From T3Sed10-213 sp012519365 (lineage in GTDB: Bacteria; Planctomycetota; Phycisphaerae; Sedimentisphaerales; Anaerohalosphaeraceae), in NCBI GenBank assembly GCA_033809355.1, contig JAPXLV010000020.1, positions 1 to 42,953 on the forward strand: a stretch of 42,953 nucleotides of DNA, in the 5' to 3' direction. Positions 34,495 through 42,740 of the stretch are shown here, piece after piece; the stretch's first letter is position 1, and each line of letters starts with the position of its first letter. Made by a program: the position numbers and the translations under genes. The notes beneath the pieces are model-generated. The model made no database searches and was not told where the DNA came from. It worked only from the letters and a program-made list of their open reading frames with translations.

Positions 34495-35892
34495 ATGGAA
34501 TTGAAAAAAATACACCTGAAAAGTTTCGGCTGTCAAATGAACAAGCTGGATTCGTCGCTGGTAACCGCAGCGCTGGCCGAGCGGGGCTTTGTGCTGACGG
34601 ACAAAGCGACCGAGGCAGATGTCGTGCTGATTAACACCTGTTCGGTGCGGGAGCACGCCGAGCAACGGGTGCTCTCGCATCTGGGGCACCTGAGCCATTT
34701 GAAAAAATCGCGTCCCAACGTACTGGTGGCGGTCATCGGCTGTATGGCCCAGCGAATGGGGGAACACCTGCTGGCCCACGAAGCGGTAGACATCGTCGCC
34801 GGGCCGGGACAGCTTCACGACGTGCCGGATCTGATCGAACAGGCCCTGACCAACCGACAAAAGCACCTCCGCGTTTTGGACAATATCCGTCAACCGGCCG
34901 AGAGTGAAACCATCCGCACCCTCAGCGACCGACTGGACAAATTCGAGCTGGCCTACGATTCGGACGCCGACCCCATCAAATCGCAGGCCTTCATCCGGGC
35001 AATGCGAGGGTGCAACAACTTCTGCTCCTATTGCATCGTGCCGTATGTCCGCGGGCCGGAGGTCTCCCGGTCGCCGCAGGCCATCGTCGAACAGACCAAA
35101 AAACTAGCCGACCGGGGCATCCGTCAAATCACCCTGCTCGGCCAGTCCATCAACGCCTATCGCTATACCGCCGGCCAAAAAACCTATACCCTGGCGGATT
35201 TGCTCGAATTGGTCAGCGCCATTGACGGCGTGCGATGGGTGCGATTTATCACCAGCCATCCGGGGCGATTCGACCCTTCCATTTTGCAGGTTATGGCCGC
35301 TCTGCCCAAGGTCTGCCCTTATCTGCACATCCCCGCCCAAAGCGGCTCAGATCGCATCCTCAAGGCGATGCACCGCGGCTACACCGCCGCCGGCTATCTC
35401 GACCTGATCGAGCAAGCCAAAGCAACCGTACCGGAATTGGCCCTGGCCGGAGATTTTATCGTCGGCTTTCCCGGCGAGACCGAGGCCGATTTTGAGGCCA
35501 CCGAGGCGATGATCCGTCGCGTGCGATACAAAAACTGCTTTGTTTTCAAATACTCCCCCCGACCCGGCACCCATGCCGATAAAAAACTGGCCGACGACAT
35601 CCCGGCCGATGTCAAACAGCAGCGCAATGCACGATTGCTGGAGGTCATTAACGCCATCGCCGAGGAGGATAACCGCGCATTTCTCGGCAGAACACTCGAG
35701 GTCTTGGTCGAAGGCCCTAGCAAAAAGCCCCACCTGAACAAAGCCGAGCATCAAGACAACCCCCAGCTCATCGGCCGCACGGCCAACGATTACATTGTCG
35801 TCTTCAACGGCCCGCAATCTCTGACCGGCCAATTCGCCACCGTCCGCGTCACCAAAACCGCCGCACTGACCCTCTTTGCCGAACTGACCTGA
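34495..35892 (+). CDS. miaB: tRNA-2-methylthio-N6-dimethylallyladenosine synthase
   Basis: A 465-residue radical SAM methylthiotransferase that adds methylthio to i6A37 of tRNAs reading UNN codons. The N-terminal domain has the three cluster Cys of the family (FGCQMN, NTCSVREHAEQ, IGCMAQRMG). The radical SAM motif is CNNFCSYC (CxxxCxxC), and YVRGPEVSR follows. A C-terminal TRAM-like region ends the protein. The frame begins at 34360, but ATG 34495 gives the usual MELKKIHLKSFGCQMN start. It is divergent from the metallophosphoesterase. MiaA is not in the window. Confidence 0.94.
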   Translation: MELKKIHLKSFGCQMNKLDSSLVTAALAERGFVLTDKATEADVVLINTCSVREHAEQRVLSHLGHLSHLKKSRPNVLVAVIGCMAQRMGEHLLAHEAVDIVAGPGQLHDVPDLIEQALTNRQKHLRVLDNIRQPAESETIRTLSDRLDKFELAYDSDADPIKSQAFIRAMRGCNNFCSYCIVPYVRGPEVSRSPQAIVEQTKKLADRGIRQITLLGQSINAYRYTAGQKTYTLADLLELVSAIDGVRWVRFITSHPGRFDPSILQVMAALPKVCPYLHIPAQSGSDRILKAMHRGYTAAGYLDLIEQAKATVPELALAGDFIVGFPGETEADFEATEAMIRRVRYKNCFVFKYSPRPGTHADKKLADDIPADVKQQRNARLLEVINAIAEEDNRAFLGRTLEVLVEGPSKKPHLNKAEHQDNPQLIGRTANDYIVVFNGPQSLTGQFATVRVTKTAALTLFAELT

Positions 35893-35927
35893 ATATCCCA
35901 GAGCGTTCACACGGAGATGATTTATCG

Positions 35928-35956
35928 TTGAATGACAGCCGGTTTTGCAGTAAACT
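35928..35956 (+). promoter_or_regulatory. Promoter of the tsaC-phosphatase fusion and rpiB
   Basis: TTGAAT (35928-35933), a 17-bp spacer and TAAACT (35951-35956). The predicted start near 35963 lies 2 nt before ATG 35965, so the mRNA would be leaderless. Confidence 0.55.
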
Positions 35957-35964
35957 CTTCGGGC

Positions 35965-37086
35965 ATGATGAAATCCGACGTTGTAACTATTCAATCCCCA
36001 GACGATCGTGAGGCGATTCGGCGTATCGGACGGCTCCTGCGGGATGGAGCCATCGTCGCCCTTCCGACCGAAACGGTCTATGGCTTGGCCGCCAAGGCTG
36101 AAAAAGAGGTTGTCGATCGACTTGACCGCCTTAAAGGACGCCCCGCCGACAAACGCTATACCCTGCATATCGGCCGCTGCGAGGAACTGACGCTCTACGT
36201 CCCCCGCCCATCGCTTCAGGCCAGAAAACTGATGCACCATTTTTGGCCGGGACCCTTGACTATTGTCTTTGAATTGGACAAAAAATCGCTTGAACAGACC
36301 CAAAACGCCCTGCCTGACCAGACTTATGAAATCTTGTACCGCGACGGCACGCTGGGGATACGCTGTCCAGCTCATCCGGTCACATCCGCCCTTTTAACCG
36401 AGGCACTGGCCCCAATAGTCGCGCCCAGTGCCAACCCGAGCCACCAGCCGCCGGCCGTCAGTGCAGCCCAGGCGGCTGCCTACTTTGACGGCCGAATCGA
36501 CGCAATCATTGACAGCCCGGGTGCCTGCACCTATCGCAAACCCAGTACCGTCGTTCGTTCCGGCAGTCGCGGCCTGGAGGTCCTGCGCGAAGGGGTCTTT
36601 ACGCAGCAGGATATCCTCCACGCCGGCACGGTAAATCTCCTTTTCGTCTGCACAGGAAACACCTGCCGCAGCCCGATGGCCGAGGCCCTGTGCCGAAAAT
36701 ATTTAGCCGACAAATTCAACTGCAACCTTGACGACCTGCCAAAACTCGGCTATAGTATCGAGTCCGCTGGTATCGCGGCTTTTGAAGCCATGCCCGCCAG
36801 TCGCCACGCGTTGGAGATCAGCCGAGAAAGGCACGCACCGCTGGATTCTCATCGCAGCAGACAATTGACCGATGAGTTGATTGCACGGGCGGATTTGATT
36901 TTTGTGATGACCCCCATGCACCGGCAAATGGTCATTCAGGCGGCTCCGCAGGCAAAAGACAAGTGTTTTTTGCTGGATCCATCAGCGGAAATACCCGACC
37001 CGATCGGTCAGGACAGCAGCGTCTATCGGGCCTGTGCGGAACATATTGAACGGTGTTTATCAGAGAGGATGAACGAATTGTTATGA
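35965..37086 (+). CDS. TsaC/Sua5 threonylcarbamoyl-AMP synthase fused to a LMW phosphatase domain (YwlE-like)
   Basis: A 373-residue two-domain protein. The N-terminal part (to about 215) is TsaC/Sua5-like: DGAIVALPTETVYGLA, KGRP, FWPGPLT, LGIRCPAHP and APSANPS. It makes threonylcarbamoyl-AMP for t6A37 of tRNA. The C-terminal part is a low-molecular-weight phosphatase with VCTGNTCRSPMAEAL: Cys 229, a Thr at 233 where tyrosine phosphatases usually have Ile, Arg and Ser, plus the acid loop EIPDPIGQ. The Thr is the feature reported for the protein-arginine phosphatase YwlE, whose second residue (Phe after Pro) is Ile here. ATGATG at 35965 has no Shine-Dalgarno and follows the promoter at once. 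The stop overlaps rpiB by 4 nt. In B. subtilis the order ywlC-ywlD-ywlE-ywlF is comparable. Confidence 0.88.
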   Translation: MMKSDVVTIQSPDDREAIRRIGRLLRDGAIVALPTETVYGLAAKAEKEVVDRLDRLKGRPADKRYTLHIGRCEELTLYVPRPSLQARKLMHHFWPGPLTIVFELDKKSLEQTQNALPDQTYEILYRDGTLGIRCPAHPVTSALLTEALAPIVAPSANPSHQPPAVSAAQAAAYFDGRIDAIIDSPGACTYRKPSTVVRSGSRGLEVLREGVFTQQDILHAGTVNLLFVCTGNTCRSPMAEALCRKYLADKFNCNLDDLPKLGYSIESAGIAAFEAMPASRHALEISRERHAPLDSHRSRQLTDELIARADLIFVMTPMHRQMVIQAAPQAKDKCFLLDPSAEIPDPIGQDSSVYRACAEHIERCLSERMNELL

Positions 37087-37550
37087 AAAGAGTAGCGGTC
37101 GCAAATGATCACAGGGGGCACAATGCGATTGAGGAAATTCGGGCGATCATTTCCCAGCTGGAAATGACCTGCGTGGATTATTCCATTCCCGGCGATCAGC
37201 CGGCAGACTACCCGGACAGAGCCTATGTCGCCGGGCGGGCCGTGGCCGACAACGAAGCCGACATTGCGATTTTGGTCTGCGGCACCGGCATCGGGATGAG
37301 CATTGCCGCCAACAAGATCAAAGGCATACGAGCGGCCTTATGTTTTGACGAATTGTCCGCACGACTGGCACGCCAGCACAACGACGCCAACGTCCTGTGC
37401 CTGTCCGGCGATCTGATCGGCTCGAACACCCTGCGAAAAATCGTGGAAACTTTTCTGACAACCGACTTTATCAATGGACGCCATCGGCGCCGTGTCCGCA
37501 AGATTCAGGCTATAGAAGAAGGTAAAGACCCTCGGGAAATTACGGATTAA
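37083..37550 (+). CDS. rpiB: RpiB/LacA/LacB-type sugar-phosphate isomerase
   Basis: A 155-residue isomerase that interconverts ribose 5-phosphate and ribulose 5-phosphate. Family motifs are VAVANDHRGH at the start, DYPDRAYVAGRAV, the catalytic-Cys loop VCGTGIGMSIAANK and the HNDANVLCLSG segment. The ATG at 37083 overlaps the stop of the fusion gene (ATGA) and gives the family start. The upstream frame to 37053 is inside the fusion gene. Convergent with lepB; a GACCC/GGGTC inverted repeat with GGT/ACC inside lies in the 61-bp gap. Confidence 0.93.
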   Translation: MKRVAVANDHRGHNAIEEIRAIISQLEMTCVDYSIPGDQPADYPDRAYVAGRAVADNEADIAILVCGTGIGMSIAANKIKGIRAALCFDELSARLARQHNDANVLCLSGDLIGSNTLRKIVETFLTTDFINGRHRRRVRKIQAIEEGKDPREITD

Positions 37551-37611
37551 ATCATAAAAATCCATCGTTCAGGGCAGGACCCGAAGGTGGAGCGTTTACC
37601 GGAGCCGGGGG

Positions 37612-39138
37612 TCAGTAATCCTGTTCGGAACCGCCGAAGATCACTTTAATGGTATTAAAATTAGGGATGACCGGCATCATCGTAGGACGCGGACGAAACG
37701 CCTGGGCCCAATAAACCAGCACCCCTTTGCCCATCATATACTCACGCGGCACAACCCCCTGCCGATACCGAACGCCGTGATTGCCGCGGCCTTCGACCAT
37801 CCATAAACGGCTGTCCAGACTGTTGGGCGAATTGTCCCCGCACACAAAAAACTCGTCTTTGAATAATTGGAACGGCTCACGGGCTGTCGCGCGAATCCCG
37901 GTATCCATATAATAAATATCGCGGTACAGCCCCACATCACGCACCTCCAGCCGCCCTGTACCGGTCAGGTGAACCTGCGGGACACCCTGCTGCAGCCGCC
38001 CAATCGGCAGGTCCTCATCGCCAGTCAAATCAAACGCCAGCCGCTTTTGACCCCATCGCAGCACAAGTTGGCGATCCACATTGGCAAATTCAAACCTCTC
38101 AAACACCCCGGGATAGATGCCGTCGGTCAAGACACGACGCAGTTCCACCCACCGGCCGTTTTGATATTTCAAAAATTCCATCGCCCCAAGCAACTCCACC
38201 CGGGCTGCATACAAAGCGCCGTATTTTTCCAGCACCGCCGTAATGCTGGTTTTTGCATCATCCCCTTTGACGGAGAATCGGATCATCAAATCGCTGCACA
38301 TCGGCATCATCGAAAATGAACCGCTGTCGTTGTACCCGTAAGTCGCCCGAAAGCTCTCGGGACGGCCGTTATCAAACACCAGCGTATGCGCCGCCCCATC
38401 GGAGGCCTCCAGCACAAACCGAGCGGGCCGGTCCGCATCAAAGACCCATGCCGATCCCGCAGCGTTCTCAAATGGCTGCTTCCAGGACGCCTGCCGAATG
38501 CCGTCAGCACGGGAGGCCGATGCCGGTCCTGCCGGCGGCTGATACCGCTGAAGATAAACAGGCATCCACAATTCCTCCTGAACATTCAACGGCTTGCGAA
38601 CGATGCGCCCGTTGATATAAATATCTCCCTCAATAATCTGGACGCTCTCGCCCGGCAGCCCGATGAGCCGTTTGATGTAATTATCCTTGGGGTTCAGCGG
38701 GTTCTTAAAGACCACCACATCCCACCGTTGCGGCTCAAAAAACTGATAAATACATTTCAGCACAAAGATCCGGTCGCCGTTAACCAGCGGCCCAATGAAA
38801 TGACTCGGCTGAAGGTAACCGCAATTGGGACACTGCGGCAAATCCAGCGACAATGAATCCGACCCCGTATCAAAGGCATAGCCGCATTGCACACACCGCA
38901 TCCGATAATGGTCCCCCCGCAGCGTCTCGGCCATGCTGCCGGTGGGAATTTGAAACGCCTGAATGGCAAAGGCCTGAAACACCAACGCCAAAATAAACGC
39001 CACCAGCAGCCAATCCAGCAGCGTCACCACTCCCTCAACCGATGAGTGGTGCCGTCGCTCAAAGCCAATGTCAAACGGCGACGGGCGAACCTGCTCTGTC
39101 TGTCTGACGTTCTGCGGTGTCGTGTGCTCCGTTGTCAT
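37612..39138 (-). CDS. lepB: Signal peptidase I with zinc ribbon and large inserted domain, paralogue 1
   Basis: A 508-residue membrane protease (normal SPase I is 160-330). One transmembrane helix (about 38-62) leads to QIPTGSMAETL (Ser 68) and the general-base Lys in DNYIKRLIGLPGE (K156). Between them a zinc ribbon CVQCGY...CPNCGY (82-85 and 103-106) is inserted. Residues about 190-430 form a beta-rich insert (strands such as DLMIRFSV, RFEFANVDRQLVLRW, RLEVRDVGLYRDIYY) of lectin-like sandwich pattern. Box E is CGDNSPNSLDSR. It follows the other paralogue by 6 nt, so the pair is one transcript. Mature-protein sorting roles may differ. Confidence 0.92.
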   Translation of the reverse strand: MTTEHTTPQNVRQTEQVRPSPFDIGFERRHHSSVEGVVTLLDWLLVAFILALVFQAFAIQAFQIPTGSMAETLRGDHYRMRCVQCGYAFDTGSDSLSLDLPQCPNCGYLQPSHFIGPLVNGDRIFVLKCIYQFFEPQRWDVVVFKNPLNPKDNYIKRLIGLPGESVQIIEGDIYINGRIVRKPLNVQEELWMPVYLQRYQPPAGPASASRADGIRQASWKQPFENAAGSAWVFDADRPARFVLEASDGAAHTLVFDNGRPESFRATYGYNDSGSFSMMPMCSDLMIRFSVKGDDAKTSITAVLEKYGALYAARVELLGAMEFLKYQNGRWVELRRVLTDGIYPGVFERFEFANVDRQLVLRWGQKRLAFDLTGDEDLPIGRLQQGVPQVHLTGTGRLEVRDVGLYRDIYYMDTGIRATAREPFQLFKDEFFVCGDNSPNSLDSRLWMVEGRGNHGVRYRQGVVPREYMMGKGVLVYWAQAFRPRPTMMPVIPNFNTIKVIFGGSEQDY

Positions 39139-39144
39139 TGACTG

Positions 39145-40692
39145 TTAATTTCCGCCGTAAATCACTTTCATTCCATCCGGACAGGGAATCCATCGCAGCG
39201 GCTCCTTTTTCAAACGCCACCCGCCAGGCCAATGCACAAAAAACGCCTTGCCGACCAGAAAATCCCGCGGCACGATTCCCTCCCGATAGTTCCGCCCATT
39301 GTTGCCCCTGCCCGGCTTGTCCCACAAGCGAGAATCAAAACTGTAAGGACTGTTGTCGCCGCACACAAAAAACTCATCCGGCCCAAGGGTCAACGGCTCG
39401 GCCTCGGTCGCACGTCGGATATTATCCGTAATATAATGAATATCGCGGAACACCCCGATATGGTCAAGCCAAACCTTGCCGACCCCGGCCAATTCTACCT
39501 CCGGCGGGATATCGCGATGCGTCCCGGCCGCGTCCGGCTCCACACCCAGATCAAAATGCAAATCAAATGCCCCGTACTCCAGCCGCAGCAGATGATCGGC
39601 GTTGGCAAAGCGAAACAACACCGGCCCCTCGGCCGCATCGCATTTGCCCTCGGCCAACACCTCCGTCGTGCCGTCAGGATGGATGCGAATAATCTCCGCC
39701 CGACCGTCGGCGTAAATCCACCCCTCATAGCCGATGCCATACTTGCCCAGATGAGCCCCAAACGCCGAGTCATCCCCGATCCGGACATAGCATCGCACCA
39801 TCAGATCACTGCACACCGGCATCAACGGATATTTGTCAGGCTCATCATAGGCATAAGTCGCCCGGAAATCATTGCCGATATGGGGATTGTACCTGACCCG
39901 ATGAACCGCCCCGTCATCGGCATTCAGGGCAAACACCGACAAATGATTCGTCTGAAGCTCCCAGCGGCTTTGCGGCCGATTTTCAAAGGGCTGCCGCCAG
40001 GCGTGCCCGTTAAAACGTGGCTCTTCGGGACGAATCGGACGAAAATCATTGTCGTATATCGGCATCCACAGTTCATCTTGCACCGCCGCCGGTTTTCGCT
40101 GGATGTGCCCATCAATATAGACATCGCCGTCGATAAGTTGAACCGTCTGGCCGGGGCCGGCAATCAGTCGCTTGATATAATTGATTTTGGGCTCAAGGGG
40201 ATTTTTGAACACTACCACATCCCACCGTTTCGGCTCAAAAAACTGATATATGCACTTCAGCACAAAGATCTGATCACCCTTGTACACGGTGTGCAGCTGA
40301 CCCGGAAGCACCCGTTCGCCCTGACGCACATACGCCTTGCCGCCGGAAATCTGAATCTGCGGCTCAAGATAACCGCAACTGGGGCATCGCGGCGGCGTGG
40401 GCAATAGCGGCAATTGGTCGCGCGGTGTCACATTCTCGCCCGCCCGATACACATCCTGTCGAAAATCGTAGTCAAACCGATACCCGCACTGCCGACAGCG
40501 AAGCCGAAAATGAGCACCCCGAAGGGTCTCGGCCATACTGCCGGTCGGAATCCGATACACCTGCATAATAAAAAAAATAAACACAAGCGTCCCGGCAAAG
40601 GCCGTGATCAACCATTCCAGGGTATGATAAAAGCTGTCCGCTTTGGCGTTGCCGCTGAGTATCCGGCTCTCTGTGTCCGTTTTTTTATGCAC
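39145..40692 (-). CDS. lepB: Signal peptidase I with zinc ribbon and large inserted domain, paralogue 2
   Basis: A 515-residue SPase I paralogue in the same operon. It has one helix, RIPTGSMAETL (Ser 52) and INYIKRLIAGPGQ (Lys 174), zinc-ribbon Cys pairs CRQCGY and CPSCGY (66-69, 103-106) around a longer linker, a beta-rich middle of about 240 residues (SDLMVRCYV, VLFRFANADHLLRLEY, VWLDHIGVFRDIHY), and box E CGDNSPYSFDSR. The frame reaches ATG 40755, but a promoter (40723-40751) lies inside it. GTG 40692 has GGAG 7 nt upstream and follows that promoter, so I chose it. The two paralogues diverge mainly in the ribbon linker and insert. Confidence 0.92.
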   Translation of the reverse strand: MHKKTDTESRILSGNAKADSFYHTLEWLITAFAGTLVFIFFIMQVYRIPTGSMAETLRGAHFRLRCRQCGYRFDYDFRQDVYRAGENVTPRDQLPLLPTPPRCPSCGYLEPQIQISGGKAYVRQGERVLPGQLHTVYKGDQIFVLKCIYQFFEPKRWDVVVFKNPLEPKINYIKRLIAGPGQTVQLIDGDVYIDGHIQRKPAAVQDELWMPIYDNDFRPIRPEEPRFNGHAWRQPFENRPQSRWELQTNHLSVFALNADDGAVHRVRYNPHIGNDFRATYAYDEPDKYPLMPVCSDLMVRCYVRIGDDSAFGAHLGKYGIGYEGWIYADGRAEIIRIHPDGTTEVLAEGKCDAAEGPVLFRFANADHLLRLEYGAFDLHFDLGVEPDAAGTHRDIPPEVELAGVGKVWLDHIGVFRDIHYITDNIRRATEAEPLTLGPDEFFVCGDNSPYSFDSRLWDKPGRGNNGRNYREGIVPRDFLVGKAFFVHWPGGWRLKKEPLRWIPCPDGMKVIYGGN

Positions 40693-40722
40693 TGTCTGGC
40701 TCCGGAAATTAGAAAAAGCCCT

Positions 40723-40751
40723 ATTATGGGAAAAACCTACACCCAGGTCAA
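40723..40751 (-). promoter_or_regulatory. lepB operon promoter
   Basis: On the minus strand, TTGACC (40751-40746), a 17-bp spacer and CATAAT (40728-40723). Start near 40716, leader of about 24 nt to GTG 40692. It rules out the ATG at 40755. Confidence 0.6.
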
Positions 40752-40834
40752 GCATTACTTTTTACAAATATATACACTCCGATATGTCCTGATAAAAAAT
40801 CTTGCGGTCTCTATCAAAATCAGCCAAAAAAGGA

Positions 40835-40863
40835 TTGCCGTTTCGAAGTCTTTTGTGTATAGT
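40835..40863 (+). promoter_or_regulatory. HU/IHF gene promoter
   Basis: TTGCCG (40835-40840), a 17-bp spacer and TATAGT (40858-40863). Leader of about 90 nt with G/C-rich and T-rich stretches. Confidence 0.55.
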
Positions 40864-40959
40864 GATTTGTGGTTGGCTTTTTGGTGGCTTTTGCCGCCCC
40901 CGGCCGCCTTTTGCAGCGATAGCACAGGTCTTTCACTTTTCATTTTAAGAGGGTAAGCG

Positions 40960-41268
40960 ATGGCAACCGTCACAAAGAAAGAACTTATCGACCGTATTGC
41001 CGAGTCCACTCAAGCAAAACGGGTCGTCGTCAAACGGATTATTCAGTCGTTTTTGGATGAGATCATTTCGGAGTTGGCAGCAGATAACCGACTTGAATTT
41101 CGCGATTTCGGGGTCTTTGAAACCCGCTCCCGCAACGCACGGGTGGCCCAGAATCCCCGCACGCTCGAACGGGTCAAAGTTCCCTCAAAACGCAGTGTGA
41201 AATTTAAAATGGGACGGCTGATGAAAGAAAAACTCTCCGAGGTCTCGCCTGTCTCCGAACAGGCCTGA
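40960..41268 (+). CDS. HU/IHF-family DNA-binding protein
   Basis: A 102-residue histone-like protein that bends DNA and helps to compact the nucleoid. TKKELIDRIAES and RLEFRDFGVFETRSR are typical, and the arm region reads AQNPRTLERVKVPSKRSVKFKMG where the usual form is GRNPQTGE. The protein has a short C-terminal extension (SEVSPVSEQA). AGAGGG lies 6-7 nt before the ATG. The gene is divergent from lepB and followed by the cold-shock gene with its own promoter. Confidence 0.95.
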   Translation: MATVTKKELIDRIAESTQAKRVVVKRIIQSFLDEIISELAADNRLEFRDFGVFETRSRNARVAQNPRTLERVKVPSKRSVKFKMGRLMKEKLSEVSPVSEQA

Positions 41269-41300
41269 CCGACGGTCTGTGCCAGGGCCCGGGATTCCGG

Positions 41301-41329
41301 TTGACAGCGGGAAAAAAACGCGCTACAAT
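41301..41329 (+). promoter_or_regulatory. Cold-shock gene promoter
   Basis: TTGACA (41301-41306), a 17-bp spacer and TACAAT (41324-41329), the same hexamers as in the trxA promoter. Leader of about 38 nt. Confidence 0.7.
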
Positions 41330-41373
41330 TCATACCGATAGGTTTGAGTTGCACTGAGCGAAGGTAAGTGAAG

Positions 41374-41580
41374 ATGAGTACAGGTAAAGTGAAGTGGTAC
41401 GATACGAAAAAAGGCTATGGGTTCATAGCCGAGGAAAACGGTGCCGACATCTTTGTCCATTACACCAGTTTTTCCGATCCGTCTCTGCGAGCGCTCACCG
41501 AGGGGCAGGTAGTGACCTTTGAGGTCGTTCAGGGTGAAAAGGGTCCCCGAGCGCAAAATCTGAGTATCAAAGCGAACTGA
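41374..41580 (+). CDS. Cold-shock domain protein
   Basis: A 68-residue CSD protein that binds single-stranded RNA or DNA. GKVKWYDTKKGYGFIAEENG is RNP1 (KGYGFI), followed by DIFVHYTSF (RNP2). The ATG at 41374 has AAGG 9 nt upstream. A GTG two codons earlier is possible but unlikely. Confidence 0.95.
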   Translation: MSTGKVKWYDTKKGYGFIAEENGADIFVHYTSFSDPSLRALTEGQVVTFEVVQGEKGPRAQNLSIKAN

Positions 41581-41725
41581 TCGCTTTTCGACCCTTTAGA
41601 CGGCAAGATCGCCGGGGGGTTACACTCAGCGCAGCAGTACACTAAACAGAGTCATCCGCCGGCAAGCGGCGGCGATGCCGGCGGAAAGAAGGGGCGATGC
41701 CGCAACGTTTTGGGAATGTAAAACA

Positions 41726-42361
41726 ATGCAAACAGCCCAGATCCATAGCGGCTTGGAGTGTCATGTCCTTGTGCTGAACAAGCATTATATGGCCCTGCGC
41801 ATTATCGGCGCACGCCGGGCGTTTTCGCTGTTGTGTCGGGAACAGGCCGAAGTCATCGCCTGCGAAGAAGGCACCTATGCCAATTATGATTTTCGGACTT
41901 GGCAGCAGGTCAGTCAGGCCGAACGCTCCTTTGAGGCCCACAAATACGATTGGGTCTCCACAGTGCATTTGGACATCGCCGTGCCCCGCATCATCCGCCT
42001 GTTGTTTTATGACCGCCTGCCGCGTCAGTCCGTCAAGTTCAACCGGCGCAATATCTTTGCGCGGGATGGCAGTCGCTGTCAATATTGCGGCAAAAAATTC
42101 CCCACCTCCGAGTTGTCGCTCGATCATGTCGTGCCGCGTACCCTCGGGGGCAAAAGCACCTGGACCAATATCGTGTGCGCCTGTACCGCCTGCAATGTAA
42201 AAAAAGGCGGCAGAACCCCCGAACAGGCCCATATGAAACTCATCCAAAAACCCGAAAAACCCAAACGCAACCCCATAATCGGCCTGCATCTCAGCGCCGA
42301 CCGATACAAAAGCTGGAAACAATTCCTCGACCATGCCTACTGGTCCGTAGAATTGACCTAA
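41726..42361 (+). CDS. HNH endonuclease
   Basis: A 211-residue protein. The N-terminal region LVLNKHYMALRIIGARRAF is the known lead of a widespread HNH subfamily in cyanobacteria, actinobacteria and planctomycetes. The HNH core is in the middle to C-terminus: CQYCGKKFPTSELSLDHVVPR (zinc Cys pair, then DH), N in TWTNIV and ACTACNVKKG with the second Cys pair. It is a metal-dependent nuclease of unknown role. It is not accompanied by a methylase or other defence gene. GGGAATG precedes the ATG. The frame to 41675 is upstream noise. Confidence 0.88.
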   Translation: MQTAQIHSGLECHVLVLNKHYMALRIIGARRAFSLLCREQAEVIACEEGTYANYDFRTWQQVSQAERSFEAHKYDWVSTVHLDIAVPRIIRLLFYDRLPRQSVKFNRRNIFARDGSRCQYCGKKFPTSELSLDHVVPRTLGGKSTWTNIVCACTACNVKKGGRTPEQAHMKLIQKPEKPKRNPIIGLHLSADRYKSWKQFLDHAYWSVELT

Positions 42362-42380
42362 CCCCAATCCCGACCGCCCC

Positions 42381-42685
42381 ATTGTCATTCCGAGCGCCCC
42401 ATTGTCATTCCGAGCGCCCCATTGTCATTCCGAGCGCAGCGAGGAATCTATTAAAACTCCATCCCGCGTTGTCATTCTTCACCCCCAAACAACGTGGCCG
42501 CACCCGTCATTCCGAACCCCCGAGCGTAGCAAGGGGGTGAGGAATCTATTGTTTCACCAAAATTCGACCTTTAACATTGAGGGGGGATGGAATTTTACTT
42601 AAATAAACAGGCCCCTCGTCGGCCGTTGGCCTCCTCGGGGTGACAGGATAGCTAAGCGTCCCTCGGGGTGACGGTGTGGGGAAAC
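42381..42685. repeat. Palindromic repeat cluster B (with 20-bp tandem units)
   Basis: Three units of ATTGTCATTCCGAGCGCCCC (20 bp) start at 42381, 42401 and 42421, the last running into AGCGAGGAATCTATT. At 42508 a TCATTCCGAACCCCCGAG block with the ACCCCC/GGGGGT hairpin and GAGGAATCTATTGTTTCACC follows. A reversed block CCCCTCGTCGGCCGTTGGCC...TCGGGGTGACA lies at 42611-42643, then a shorter reversed one (about 42660-42673). The same blocks occur in cluster A 20 kb away. Confidence 0.8.
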
Positions 42686-42740
42686 GCTCGGCGGCGAGAA
42701 CGTACAATATCTTTCGCACTTTAAAAAGTAGATAAAAAGA

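Noticed and set aside
35347..36375. 342-codon minus-strand frame across miaB and the fusion gene
   Set aside because: Both plus-strand genes are certain, and this frame has no recognisable domain.
41726..42361. HNH gene as part of a restriction or defence island
   Set aside because: It lacks a methylase, helicase or other defence partner. Its neighbours are HU, a cold-shock gene and repeats, and the subfamily is common and solitary.
42381..42440. Tandem 20-bp units as a CRISPR array
   Set aside because: The units are adjacent without spacers, the third diverges, and the same motif occurs as a dispersed palindromic repeat.
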